Below, piece after piece: positions 45,985 to 56,214 of a stretch of DNA of 64,000 nucleotides; the first letter of the stretch is position 1, and each line of letters starts with the position of its first letter. The DNA is from CAJBLF01 sp964418415. GTDB taxonomy: Bacteria; Patescibacteriota; Gracilibacteria; Absconditabacterales; Absconditicoccaceae. The stretch covers positions 13,605 to 77,604 of the forward strand of contig CAYQLB010000003.1 in the NCBI GenBank assembly GCA_964418415.1, written 5' to 3'. The notes beneath the pieces were generated by a model. It did not search any database, was not told the origin of the DNA, and was given only the letters and a program-made list of their open reading frames with translations. The position numbers and the translations under genes are program-made.

Positions 45985-46728
45985 ATGTCTAAATTACGTC
46001 GAAAGATTAACAATTTTTTTTGGAAGCTGGAAGGACGATTAAGATCGTCACTGTTTTTTCTATTCATTTTTTCTCTATTTCTTTTATTTCAATATAAATG
46101 GCAGAATCCTGGAATGACCCCACTCATGCCGATTAGATTTGTAGATCAAATCATAGATAAAAGGCAGATAGTACTCAAACACACCCGGGTGCCAATCGAA
46201 CAGATTTCCAATAATATGATTTACGGTGTCATTGCTTGAGAGGATCAGAGGTATCTTGAACATCGAGGGATAGATATGGAGGCACTACGAGCTGCTTTGA
46301 AAAAAAATATCAAACATCAGTCATTGAGTATTGGTGGGAGTACTATCACCCAACAGACAGCGAAGAATCTCTTTCTCCGGCCAGATCGTTCACTCTTCAG
46401 AAAAGCCATAGAGTTCTATTTCGCTATTATGATGGAGCTTTTATGGAGTAAAGAAAGAATTATGGAAATCTATCTCAATATTATAGAATTCTGAGATTGA
46501 ATATATGGAGTCGAACAAGCTGCACAATATTACTTCGACAAACACGCAGCAGATCTTACACAGAGCCAAGCGAGTTTCCTTGTTGCTATTATGCCGAATC
46601 CGAGATATTACCAGCTCCACAAATATAATGGATGGATATCTTTCAGAAAAGGAGTCATTAATAGAGCTATCTCTAGTATGAAAAGGAATAAGGAAATGAA
46701 AATATTTGTAGAAGCAACAAAAGAATAA
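45985..46728 (+). CDS. mtgA: Monofunctional peptidoglycan glycosyltransferase
   Basis: 247 aa, GT51 domain. One N-terminal membrane helix (LFFLFIFSLFLLFQY). Catalytic signature: VIAGEDQRYLEHRGID (Glu of EDxxFxxHxG), then SIGGSTITQQTAKNLFL, then WSKERIMEIYLNIIEFGDGIYGVEQAA. UGA supplies the Gly before EDQR and others. It polymerises lipid II into glycan strands outside the membrane. No transpeptidase domain follows. ATG 45985 is preferred to the upstream GTG. Confidence 0.93.
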
Positions 46729-46788
46729 GTTGATAACGGATTCAGTATTCCTATAGTTTTTGTATTTTATTTTTTGTAAATTTCGTAT

Positions 46789-47409
46789 ATGTTCGAATTT
46801 TTGCATCCGCTTATAGACCGATATATGGTTCATGTTAACTATCGAAGCATAGCTGCATTAATGACGATAGAAAGTTCCTTTATACCTTTTCCTTCAGAAG
46901 TGATAGTTCCTCCGGCATGATGGAAAGTCGCTCAAGGATTGCTCAATGGATGGTTAGTGATGCTATCTGCAACCATAGGAGCATTATTGGGGGCTTTGGT
47001 TAACTATTATTTGGCTCTACGATTGGGAAGAAAAATTATCTACAGACTTGCAAACACGCGTCGAGCACATATGATTTTTATTACCAATGAATCTATAGAA
47101 AAATCTGAAACATATTTTCGTAAACATGGTAAAATCTCCACTTTTATTGGACGTTTGATTCCAGCTATTCGCCAATTGATCTCTATTCCAGCAGGATTAG
47201 CGAAGATGAATATGAAACAATTTATTCTCTATACTTGTTTGTGAGCATGAGTATGGAATCTCGTACTTTTTGTAGCTGGATACTTGCTTGGGCAACATCG
47301 AGATAAGGTAATCGAATATAATCATATTTTCAAAATCATTATATACGCAATTATAGCAGCTGTGATTGTGTATTTCATCCTTCGTTACGTTTTTCGCAGA
47401 AGGAAATAA
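46789..47409 (+). CDS. DedA-family membrane protein
   Basis: 206 aa. Family motifs: IESSFIPFPSEVIVPPAGW and the amphipathic FIGRLIPAIRQLISIPAGLAKM, plus a basic C-terminus FRRRK. DedA/Tvp38 proteins are undecaprenyl-phosphate or phospholipid transporters/flippases, which fits the adjacent glycosyltransferase that uses lipid II. It begins 60 bases after mtgA on the same strand. Confidence 0.93.
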
Positions 47410-47447
47410 CTATATATATCATGCTGTTTTATCTTTAAGAGAATGTT

Positions 47448-48185
47448 ATGGACAAGAAAGATTCCTTGAAGAAATTATATGAGAAGAAATATTTCGATAC
47501 GACCCCTCATGCGAGAAATAGTAGGGTGGCACCACAAACACCAGGGACAAAAGTTCTGGAGATTTTTGGTTTTAAAAAAGAATGAAACATCTATCCGGAA
47601 TTCGAGAACAAGAATGTGACGGATATCTGATGAGGTTTGAGTAATTTTGCTTTCGAGCTAGCGCCGAGCGTCAAGAAGATTATTGTGGTGGATCCTACCT
47701 ATCAGTATGATCTCAAGCAATGTATGGAAGATCAACACCAGAAAGCAGAGAGAAGATTAGCAAAAACAGCGGAATTACAGACAACTTGCGAAAAAGATCT
47801 TACCGAGATATTGAGTCTCGAAAAAGAAGTAGCTGAATGAATAAAGAGATGGAAAAATAATCTTCTCAATCCAGATGCCAAAATAGAACTCAATGATTCG
47901 TTTGCCCAGAATATAGTTGGTATACCTGACAACAGCCAGGATGCGGTATTCTTTAATTTTGTCTTACATACGCTTAATGATGATGGTCCTTTGGAAGAGG
48001 ATGTGCTAGTTGCAGTGAAGAATGCATATCGCATCACAAAACTAGGAGGGAAGATTTATGGTATTCACGATTCCATTTCCAAAGAAGATGAAATTATCAA
48101 TGCATTGAGCAAGACGGACTATAAACGAGATGCATGGCACAAGGATAATAAGAAATACACAGTTTTTATTATAGATAAAGAATAA
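47448..48185 (+). CDS. SAM-dependent methyltransferase-like protein
   Basis: 245 aa. Motif I: VTDIGGGLSNFAFELAPSVKKIIVVDP, with two glycines as UGA. NSQDAVFFNFVLHTLNDD fits motif IV. A long helical insert (about 95-130, KAERRLAKTAELQ) separates them. AYRITKLGGKIYGIHDS matches a late strand. Substrate unknown. It is 3 bases upstream of a SpoU methyltransferase, suggesting co-transcription. Confidence 0.75.
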
Positions 48186-48188
48186 TCT

Positions 48189-48635
48189 ATGAATATCGTT
48201 ATTCTCGAAAATATCCGTTCCGCCTACAATGTGGGAAACATTATTCGTACTGCAGATGCACTTGGATGGCAGGTCCGATTGACGTGATATACACCATCTC
48301 CGGAAGATACACAGAAAGTTGTAAAGACATCATTGTGAGCTGAAAAGAATGTATGATTGAAACAATTTGATCATACGCCAGAGGCGATCAAATTTGCAAA
48401 GAAAGAGTGAATGATTGTCATCGCTGCAGAAATCACTCAAAATTCAATTTCTTTGGATACTTTCAAAAAAACGACTTCTAATATCGCTATCATATTTGGT
48501 AACGAAGTCGATGGGGTACTCGATTCTACCTTAAAACTCGTTGATCATATAGTTCATATTCCGATGCAATGAGTGAAAGAATCACTCAATGTTGGCCAAA
48601 CATCAGCTATTTTTATGCGAGAATTAAATAACTAA
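48189..48635 (+). CDS. SpoU/TrmH-family RNA 2'-O-methyltransferase
   Basis: 148 aa, the catalytic SPOUT domain alone. Motif 1 LENIRSAYNVGNIIRTADALG, motif 2 IAIIFGNEVDGV, motif 3 HIPMQGVKESLNVGQTSAIFM (knotted SAM site). UGA-Gly codons occur in motif 3 and elsewhere. It methylates ribose in tRNA or rRNA; the target is not evident, though the size resembles TrmL. Confidence 0.9.
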
Positions 48636-48705
48636 AAGACAGATTGGATGAGAGAGATGTAAGAGAATCTTATTTGTCTTTATTATCTCATCTATCTTTT
48701 TAATG

Positions 48706-48733
48706 TTGCTATTTTATAGGAAATATATATAGT
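48706..48733 (+). promoter_or_regulatory. Promoter, TTG-16-TATA type
   Basis: TTGCTA at 48706, 16-base spacer, TATAGT at 48728-48733, then an A-rich leader to ATG 48772. The spacer AT pattern resembles those at 41259 and 42917. Confidence 0.55.
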
Positions 48734-48771
48734 ATAAAAACAAAAAAACAAAATCTCTAATTAAAAATTTT

Positions 48772-49638
48772 ATGGAAGAAAAAAATGTGAAGTATCCAAT
48801 TATTTTGGAAAAACCAACCACGAGAGTGGTTGTAGAGTTCTTACTGAAGCAGTTTGGCATAAGAATTTCAGGAAGCACAAAAGTGTTTCTCTGTCAAAAA
48901 GAAACCTGCGAAGTGGACTTAGATGTCCCTGTGACCAATTACGGTGCAAATGCCGCATCAGAGCATTTTATCTGTGTTTTTTCTTTGGATAAGCAAAAAG
49001 GTATCGTACCTTTGCTGCCATTCAAGGAGATGTCAGAGAAACTTGTCTCCGGAAGCTGGCCCGAAGCAGACCAGACCATCAGAGATGTAGTGAAAGAATG
49101 TACCATTAAACCGGACTTCATAATCACCTATGGGAGATTACAGATGCCGAGCGGTATCAGTGAAATGTGTTGGTGTATCCATGAGGTTTTGCAAGACAAC
49201 GAAAGTGGTATTTTCGACAGTAAAGCAACGGTCCCGGAAGTAGTCCAATTGTTCACGGAATATTTGTGGACATTAGCCAATTTGTCGAAGCTATCGCCTG
49301 AGACCGCAAAGAAATCTTGCGATGAAATTGTGGATGAAAATGCCGAACCCGCAGAAATTGCTGATGTATTCAGAGTTGAGGATGTAGTTCTCTATGTTCT
49401 GAATCAGGTACCGTTTGAAAAGCAAAAGAAATTGTGTAAATGCTTTTGCCAAAAAAAGCCGGAGTTCGAAGAATATGCAGCCAAAATCGATGATTGGGAC
49501 TCGAAAACATTGAGAACGTTTATACTTCAGCATGATGTGCTCAATCATTTTGAAAGCTATCGCGAAATGATTGTTGAAGCAATGCAGCAAATGATGCCCG
49601 ATGAGGGGTTAATAGACCCCATTGGCGACGAAGTATAA
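48772..49638 (+). CDS. Uncharacterised 288-aa protein lacking sense UGA
   Basis: Not recognised. Acidic and soluble, rich in Cys (VFLCQKETCEVD, KLCKCFCQKK) and Glu. All its roughly ten glycines use GGN. Codon choice (GCC, AAG, CCG, CTG) is richer in G/C than that of neighbours, so it may be a recent arrival from a standard-code genome, or be under different selection. It has its own promoter and strong terminator. Function unknown. Confidence 0.75.
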   Translation: MEEKNVKYPIILEKPTTRVVVEFLLKQFGIRISGSTKVFLCQKETCEVDLDVPVTNYGANAASEHFICVFSLDKQKGIVPLLPFKEMSEKLVSGSWPEADQTIRDVVKECTIKPDFIITYGRLQMPSGISEMCWCIHEVLQDNESGIFDSKATVPEVVQLFTEYLWTLANLSKLSPETAKKSCDEIVDENAEPAEIADVFRVEDVVLYVLNQVPFEKQKKLCKCFCQKKPEFEEYAAKIDDWDSKTLRTFILQHDVLNHFESYREMIVEAMQQMMPDEGLIDPIGDEV

Positions 49639-49655
49639 TCAGAAGTATTTTACAA

Positions 49656-49685
49656 AAGTCCCGGTTGTTTGCCGGGATTTTTTTT
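49656..49685 (+). terminator. Rho-independent terminator
   Basis: Stem TCCCGG / CCGGGA with a TTGTTTG loop and a T-tract of eight or more. Confidence 0.85.
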
Positions 49686-49721
49686 ATCATAGAAAAAGAG
49701 AACTATTATGGCGTATAAGAT

Positions 49722-50285
49722 TTATTGTATTTCGAAGGTTGAAATCATCTCATCTATGGTCTGTGCAAATTCATCAAAAGTAGATTGTAGTGCTGTATAT
49801 GTTATAATATAGACTATCTTATCTTTGATGATATAGATTGTTTCTTGCTGAAGTTTTGTGTCACCTTGGGTTAATGTATAGATAATCTTTTTTGCTTCGA
49901 TGTTATTGATGGTGATAGTTTCATTACTCACTTCGGTATAATCAGGAAATATCTTGATAATATTTTGCTGATGATGTAGTGTAGAATAATCATCCAATGA
50001 ATAGGATCTTTCTAGTTCTTTTTTTGCGATACCGACATTTTCTTTGAGAGTATCACCTTCGCCAAGGGGAGAGAGAAACATAACCAAAGATCCATAGACA
50101 TTTTCTTCAAATGTCCGGGTATCAGGATATTGGAGAGTGAATTTATGAGAAGTGGCTTCGTAAGTCTGCCATGTAATAGTATCTTGTACATCTGTAGTGG
50201 TTACTTCCGTTAGAGATTGATTTTTTGTACATCCAAACATCACGAGGAGTGACGTAAATAAGACTAATGAGATGATTTTTTTCAT
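49722..50285 (-). CDS. Lipoprotein with PsbP-like domain (187 aa)
   Basis: Lipobox LLVMFGC gives a lipidated Cys19. Mature part: WQTYEATSHKFTLQYPDTRTFEENVYGSLVMFLSP and later YIIKDKIVYIITYTALQSTFDEFAQTIDEMISTFEI, the pattern of PsbP/DUF1795-type small alpha/beta domains. No UGA codon. It likely sits on the outer face of the membrane; function unknown. ATG 50285 is chosen because it places the signal peptide correctly. Confidence 0.8.
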   Translation of the reverse strand: MKKIISLVLFTSLLVMFGCTKNQSLTEVTTTDVQDTITWQTYEATSHKFTLQYPDTRTFEENVYGSLVMFLSPLGEGDTLKENVGIAKKELERSYSLDDYSTLHHQQNIIKIFPDYTEVSNETITINNIEAKKIIYTLTQGDTKLQQETIYIIKDKIVYIITYTALQSTFDEFAQTIDEMISTFEIQ

Positions 50286-50321
50286 GTATTTCTGTTTAAA
50301 CAATAAAAAGTAAACGAGGTA

Positions 50322-51119
50322 TTATAGAGATGATAATCAATCCGTTTCGTTTTTCAAGAAAACGCTCTTACTAGCTATGAGAAGAGAATTTTGTGATGTT
50401 TTCCATCATGTGATTTTTTTTCACTTAGCTACATAACCGATATGCTGTAGAGTAAATCCACTGAGTGAAAGTAATTTTTGTAATTCAGATAGAGTAAATA
50501 TATGGTAAAATCTCCATGCTATGGTTTTGCCGTTTTTTCGTGGGATCATAAGATCGTTTCGTTTGTACTTACCAAAAGAACTAATAAATCTTCGGCATGA
50601 ACGTAAGAGATCTATTTTGAATTTTTTTAGAAATCGTCGAGAAAAGGATCGATTGTTCATCATAAATTTTCCGTCATATTTCAATATTCTATAGATGTTT
50701 TTGATCAGAAAAAATCTTTCTTTGATAGTTGGTAGATGTTGAAAACTCGCTATACCGACAACAAAATCAAAGGATTCTTGTTTCAATGTTTGTATATAAT
50801 GAACGATGTCGTCGTGTACGAATTCTGCAGAAATATATTTCGGAATATTTTTCCCGCTTACCTGTTTCTTCGCGAACTTTAATAATTCCTTGGAAAGATC
50901 GACCCCGATGTAGTGGATATTCATTCCTTTGAGCTCTGTAAGGTGAGTAAGAAATCTACCGCTTCCGCAGCCAAATTCTAATATTTTGATTATTTTCTTA
51001 TTGCAATTTTGTAGTTCGTCGAGAAAAATATCTGCATCAGCTCGATGTTTGTTTCTTGTATGATAGTACTTTTCAGCTTCTGTATCGTAGAAGCGAGTTA
51101 AGGATTTCTTGATATCCAT
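50322..51119 (-). CDS. Class I SAM-dependent methyltransferase
   Basis: 265 aa. Motif I ILEFGCGSGRFLTHL, acidic GVDLSKELLKFAKKQ, motif IV FDFVVGIASFQHLPTIKERF, then RILKYDGKFMMNNRSFS. This matches the Methyltransf_11/25 group, with KNGKTIAWRFYHIFTLSELQKLL typical of tRNA wobble-uridine-type (Trm9-like) members. UGA codons extend the C-terminus by 33 residues past YVAK to TAA at 50322. It lies 36 bases upstream of the lipoprotein gene. Confidence 0.85.
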
Positions 51120-51172
51120 ACTAAAAAACTATAATTTTAAATTTCTAATTTTTAATTTCTAAAACCTAAAAG

Positions 51173-52174
51173 CTAAGAACTAAAGTCTAGTTGTTGTCAG
51201 ACCATGCGTTCGGTTTCCTTAATCTCTTTACAAGATTTCTCTATCAGTTCGTCTAGAGTGAAAGTGATTTCTTCTCCCTCGATGAAAAGTTTTTTGAAAT
51301 GCATGAGATAGAGAAAAATAAGCATCGTCATTCTAACATCATTCTTACAATATTTTTTGAATTCTTCCAGTGCATCGAGATCGTTTTCTTCCAGATATTT
51401 TTTGTAGAGAATTTCTCATTCTGCTCATGAACTCAGTGTTTTACTGATATTGACAAGCGCTTCAGCAATTTTATTTAATCATAGCCTTTTACCGGTCATA
51501 GCTCGGACAAAGAGAAAGAGGTCGATGCTTTTTTCATTGATTTTTTTGATATCATCTTCATTGCCTCAGATGTTATATACAGAGACGATATTGTCGAACG
51601 CTATGCTGTTGAATCCTACAATATATCAGTCGAAGTCCAGCATCTTTTGTACAAATGTTCTAAGTTCTTCTTGATCAATATATTCATAGGTCATCCTGTT
51701 GCCATCAGTAGGGTGCATCGCATATGCTAAAAGGAATTTTGTTTCTTTGAGATTTTCGATGTTGGTATCTGTTTCTATATCGTAGACCATATATTTTTTT
51801 CCTCAGATGGTAGAATATTTTCCTGTATGGAATTCGTCGAGAAGAATCTGTTCGATGGATTTCTGTCCAGTAACTCTTTCTTTTTTTATGAAAAAGTTTT
51901 TGACCATAGTTTGGAACTCTCTTTTACCTTGATCGTCGAGAATGAGTTGTATTTTTTCTCTTTCGTCCATGAGGATATATTCGTTACCGGTATCTTGGAA
52001 TCTGAAGGTAAAATCTCACCTATTCATATAGTAAATTTCTTTCCCTTCCTTGAATATCTTTTTGAATAAATCACTTGCTATCATACAATGCTCCTTTTTG
52101 AGAATACCATAAAAGTTTACAAGAAAATTGTTCTGTACTGTCTTGAGTTCGTTGATAGTGAATCTTTTGTACAT
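51173..52174 (-). CDS. RNase H-fold 3'-5' exonuclease-like protein
   Basis: 333 aa from ATG 52174. DEDD motifs: KKYMVYDIETDTN (Asp, Glu), DGYIVGFNSIAFDNIV (Asp) and FKKYCKNDVRMTMLIF (Asp), the order of YprB/DnaQ-like nucleases. It probably degrades DNA or RNA from the 3' end. An inner ATG at 52084 has an AAGGAG six bases before it and would give 303 aa. I prefer the longer start because Shine-Dalgarno sequences are not used by neighbouring genes. UGA-Gly codons are in GYIVG and elsewhere. Confidence 0.78.
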
Positions 52175-52188
52175 ACTTTCAAAACAAT

Positions 52189-52257
52189 TTTAAATTTTCA
52201 ATTTCTAATTTCTAAACATAAGAATATGTTTGAAAATTGAAAATTAGAAATTAGAAA
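52189..52257. repeat. AT-rich inverted repeat between minus-strand genes
   Basis: TTCAATTTCTAATTTCTAAACATA-type arm followed by its near-complement with TATGTTTGAAAATTGAAAATTAG. It can form a long AT hairpin and belongs to the intergenic filler described in the findings. Confidence 0.6.
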
Positions 52258-54429
52258 TTACTCCTTTTTGAGTCGTTCCTGGTAATTCTGCCATGCCGTG
52301 AGATCCGAATTTTTGATTGTTGCTAACGGATCTATGACAAAAGAATTTATAGTGTTTTGGTGTTCATCATCAAGCGGTAAATTGAGATTCTGTATGATAT
52401 ATGGAGTAGTGTTAGCCAGAATATCTTTGAAATATAAAGGTCAAAGAGTGTTTGTACTTAGCGTATAGTTTGCTATAAAATTGATAGTACCGATACTAAA
52501 ATCAACGAAGATTTTACCCTCTTGATCAGCAATATCATTTGCTTTGATTCCGAGATATTGCTGTATTTTTTCAAAAACAACAATAGCATTGGTTGTTCCT
52601 TCATGGGTTTGAGTAGGTTTCTTATATTTAAGGATAGCTTTGATGATGTCTTCCAATGAAGAACTATTGGCAACAATTTCGCTGTAAGAAGTTTTGATTG
52701 AATTTTCCAATGCTGTATCAGAAGAAGTGATATTCTCAAGTCAACCATCTTTAAACGTAAAGGTGTAACGGATAGATTTTTGTTCTATGGTAGTACCTGT
52801 ATTGGTGCAAGAATGAATGATAAGTGTTTTTATTTCATTCAATGATGGACAAAGATCGCTGGATGCAGAGACAGGTGCGTTTTCTTGCTCATAGAAAACA
52901 AGATTTTTGGAAATATAACTATAGAGCTCTCCTATAGAAAAGTCTTTGATGAGGAGAAGATTCTTGATGACATCATTGATTTCCGCTCTATTCTGGAGAT
53001 TGATGCTTTTGATCAAAAGCATATCATTCGTATAGGTCATGATGATGTGTGTTTTGATAGTTTCATTACTTTCTGGCGAAAAGAACTTAAGATAACCAAT
53101 AATATCAATGGTATCTATAGATATACTCTTTTTTTCGATAGTGAGATAAGATAGTGCTTTAAGTTTTTTATTGATTTTATCTTCCATACTCATGATTGCA
53201 GTAGTTCCTGTACTATTGTTTTTTTGTGTAAGCAATGCTGTATTGTGTATCTCGCTATTTAGTCACGAAAAACCAAGCATAGGTTCTCATTCATTGATCG
53301 TTTTGATAGCAGTGAGTAATCATGCTATTTTACTACTTCCCAAATTTTGGGTAAAGATTGTGGTTTGGTAAGCTGCCTTTTCAAGTGATAGAGAAAGATA
53401 TTTGTTATTATATCGATAGATTTCATCTTTGTAGAATGGAGCAATACTATCTTTCTGGAGAATTTCTCTTACAAAATCTAAATATATGTTTATTTTGTAG
53501 GTATCAATTTTGTTGATGAGGAAATCCTGATAAAGTTGTTGTTGATAAGAAAGGAGTTTGTATTCATTGAGTAGGGGATCCTTATAGCTGAGTTTTTCAA
53601 ATGATTGATTTTCTAATCCACGTTGAATCTCCATAAAAAGCGTTGTTCTTTTGAAAATATCAAAATATTGATCTCAGCAAAGGGTAAATAAGTTTTCTAT
53701 GATAGTACTTTGATCGTTGGAATAGAGAAGATATTTAGATAATCCATCACAGAATTGAGTTTTATTTGTTGTATTGTTTTTGATGGCACCGAAAACATTT
53801 TGAAGTCCAGTATAGTCCTTGGAAATCATATAAACGAAAAAGCTGTCTAAGAAATTGTCTAGATAATAGTCGCAAGTTTTTTTGGAGAGTTTGCTTTCGA
53901 AAATACAGGAAAGATTGAAACTCTCTATTATATCTTTTGTAAGTGGTAATTGTACACGAGTAAATGGCTTATTAATAGTGATTTTTTTGGTGAAAATGAA
54001 TGTATTGATAAAATTTTCTAGTTCTTCTATATCATATTCGCTTCCAGAAAAATAGGTTATATGCTTGATAGGAAGTGTACTATAGAAGTAAAAATATCTC
54101 GGTATGACAAATCATTTATAACTAATGAGATTATTGACGGATTTTATAAATCATTCTTCGGTCTGAAAATCTCATTGAAGGATATGGATATCTATGTCGT
54201 TATTCTTGATATTTTGTTTCATGAATTTACTGAATTCTGCAATGAGTTTCGTCTTTTCAATTAATAAAGAATCATCTCCTTGAAATACGACTACGCGTGT
54301 TGATTTGGAGAGAATACTTTGAAAAAGGAAAAATCCTACGATGATGGCAACGAAAAAAATAAGATAGTGAAAGAAAAATCTAGATATACCTTTGTAGGTG
54401 GTTATGATTTTTGTTTTTTGTTCTTCCAT
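52258..54429 (-). CDS. Membrane-anchored protein of unknown function (723 aa)
   Basis: Residues 1-40 contain one membrane helix (FFFHYLIFFVAIIVGFFLFQSIL) after a basic stretch. The remaining 680 residues are probably extracellular, with helical Gln/Leu/Lys-rich segments (YKLLSYQQQLYQDFLINKI) and beta-rich parts (IRYTFTFKDG). Only a few glycines occur and several are UGA. No family was recognised. It begins 12 bases from a possible small secreted protein on the other strand and 238 bases from a lipoprotein gene. Confidence 0.75.
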
Positions 54430-54441
54430 ATATAAGAATCT

Positions 54442-54588
54442 TTGGATAAAGGGGTATTTATAGGAGTAAGTATACTGTTTTTGGCTTCATTTGTCAACGT
54501 TAATGCGAAGATAGAGAACGAATACCACTATGTCTTGAAGTACCTAAATATTCAGAACAATAAGTTTTTATGTGAAAATTGTCAATAA
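54442..54588 (+). CDS. Possible small secreted protein with CxxC (48 aa)
   Basis: TTG start followed by LDKGVFIGVSILFLASFVNVNA, which looks like a signal peptide, then IENEYHYVLKYLNIQNNKF and the end LCENCQ with a CxxC pair. Codon use looks coding and no UGA occurs. The start codon and short length make it uncertain. No promoter could be fixed. Confidence 0.3.
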   Translation: MDKGVFIGVSILFLASFVNVNAKIENEYHYVLKYLNIQNNKFLCENCQ

Positions 54589-54666
54589 TGCCCTTGCAAT
54601 TAGTGCGTTTTTTTTTATACAGCGGGTGCGTTAATCGTATTTTTTATATAATAAAGCTATAGTACT

Positions 54667-54873
54667 ATGAAGAAATTACTTACTCTAGCAGCTCTTGTAG
54701 CTGGTGTAGCTCTTTTCGCTGGATGCATGAATAAACCAGTAGAAGAAGAAACTATCGTAGAAGAGACACCAGTAGTAGAAGAAGTTACAACTGAAGAAGT
54801 AACTCCTGCAGTAGAAGAAACTACTACAGAAACTACTACAGAAGAAGCAGCTCCAGAAGCTACAGCAGAATAA
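54667..54873 (+). CDS. Small acidic lipoprotein (68 aa)
   Basis: Lipobox ALVAGVALFAGC gives a lipidated Cys20. The mature part is almost entirely Glu/Thr/Val/Pro repeats (VEETPVVEEVTTEEV). TATAAT at 54647-54652 is a clear -10. No UGA occurs; its two glycines use GGT and GGA. Such low-complexity lipoproteins are probably surface spacers. Strong promoter and terminator suggest high expression. Confidence 0.8.
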   Translation: MKKLLTLAALVAGVALFAGCMNKPVEEETIVEETPVVEEVTTEEVTPAVEETTTETTTEEAAPEATAE

Positions 54874-54912
54874 TTCCCTACATAGATAGGTTGAAATCCT
54901 CTGTAAAACAAC

Positions 54913-54939
54913 TAAAAAGAGTCGAAAGACTCTTTTTTT
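54913..54939 (+). terminator. Rho-independent terminator
   Basis: AAAAAGAGTC-GAAA-GACTCTTTTTTT, near-perfect. Confidence 0.9.
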
Positions 54940-54954
54940 ATATACATAATAAAC

Positions 54955-55638
54955 ATGCGTTTAACTGCTTACATCCAAAGTAACCATCAGATATCCCGTA
55001 GAGCTTTTGTTGATATGATCAAACACGGCTATGTTTTGGTGAATACCAAAAAAGTAGAATCATATGCAGAGGAGGTCAAATCAGGTGATATTGTTGAAAT
55101 TACCGCACCCAATTTTAAACTCAAGGATACAGTAAAAGGAGAAAAAACAAGTTCGACTATCATCCTGTTTAATAAACCAAAAGGATATGTTACTTCCAAA
55201 TCTGATCCACACAATGAAACAATTTACGATATTTTACCACCGGAATTTAAAAAATATTATTATATCTGAAGACTGGACAAAGATTCTCATTGACTACTTC
55301 TTTTGACCGATGATCCAGGATTGGTCAATTCTTATGAGCATCCCAAAAACGGTATCGAAAAAGAGTACGACATCGAGTTAGACAAAGACCTTGCTCCAAG
55401 AGATCGTATTCAGGCAATCCAGGGAGTGAAGGATGGAGAAGATATGTTGAAAGCACTCAAAATTATCCAGATAAAAAGATATCACTTTAGAGTGTTATTG
55501 AACGAAGGAAAAAAGCGCCACATTCGCAGATTATTTCAAGTGTTATGATATCATGTCTTGGATTTACAGAGGATACGTGAAGGACAATATAGATTAGATA
55601 ATATCAGGATCGGAGAACGGAGAATTGTAGGAAAATAA
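54955..55638 (+). CDS. RsuA/RluB/RluF-family pseudouridine synthase
   Basis: 227 aa. N-terminal S4 RNA-binding domain (AYIQSNHQISRRAFVDMIKHGYVLVNTKKV). Catalytic region IILFNKPKGYVTSKSDP and GRLDKDSHGLLLLTDD with the nucleophilic Asp. The C-terminal part has KRHIRRLFQVLGYHVLDLQRIREG. The Gly of GRLD is UGA. It isomerises a uridine in rRNA; the position cannot be fixed. It starts 16 bases after the terminator of the lipoprotein gene. Confidence 0.93.
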
Positions 55639-55640
55639 AA

Positions 55641-55668
55641 AAAACTGCTGGAAAATCCAGCAGTAATA
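55641..55668 (-). terminator. Terminator for the minus-strand 162-aa gene
   Basis: Stem ACTGCTGG / CCAGCAGT. The T-tract is on the minus strand (A-tract on plus), so it acts on the gene at 55684-56172. Confidence 0.7.
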
Positions 55669-55683
55669 ATGAAGATAATAATA

Positions 55684-56172
55684 TTATTTCCTTGTTTTCA
55701 GGTGTTCACTAACAGCATGCATCAATGTATTTAACTCACTCGTTTCTGAGCAGAGTCTCTTGGGGATGCTGAGAGGACGAGTTCCTCCCATAAATGACCA
55801 AGTACCCTGATATTCGAGTGTGCTTTGACCTTCGATATGGATACAGGATCCTTTGGGGATTCCTTTGTAGTCCTCAGTCGTCCAGACTTCTTTGGGTAAA
55901 GAAGCAGTAGAATTATTATCTTGATGTTTTAGAACTTCTGCTTGGAATCTTTCATAAAATTCCGTCAGGATATTGGCCTCATTTTTTCCTTGTGCCCGAT
56001 TGGAAATCGTAGTTATCCTATTGGATAGCGTATGGTACGATGGATCAGATTCCGCGAGCTTTTGCATCATTTTTTTGAGACTAAGGAGCTCTGATTTACT
56101 GATATAGGTCTGCTTCATGATCTTTGCGAGAAACGTAGCAGCATTATCAAAAAAAGAATTGTTCGTTTTCAT
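55684..56172 (-). CDS. Uncharacterised helical protein (162 aa)
   Basis: Not recognised. The N-terminal 100 residues are helical (KSELLSLKKMMQKLAESD). A C-terminal motif GSCIHIEGQSTLEYQGTWSFMGGTRPLSIPKRL looks like a small beta domain. No UGA codon, and Gly uses GGN. It is 42 bases downstream of mutS on the same strand. Confidence 0.65.
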   Translation of the reverse strand: MKTNNSFFDNAATFLAKIMKQTYISKSELLSLKKMMQKLAESDPSYHTLSNRITTISNRAQGKNEANILTEFYERFQAEVLKHQDNNSTASLPKEVWTTEDYKGIPKGSCIHIEGQSTLEYQGTWSFMGGTRPLSIPKRLCSETSELNTLMHAVSEHLKTRK

Positions 56173-56214
56173 ACTATTTTGTTTTTGGATGAGTATATGA
56201 GATTTTTATTTTGC

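Noticed and set aside
52084..52105. AAGGAG plus ATG as the real start of the exonuclease-like gene.
   Set aside because: Kept only as an alternative: Shine-Dalgarno use is rare here and the frame stays open 30 codons further up.
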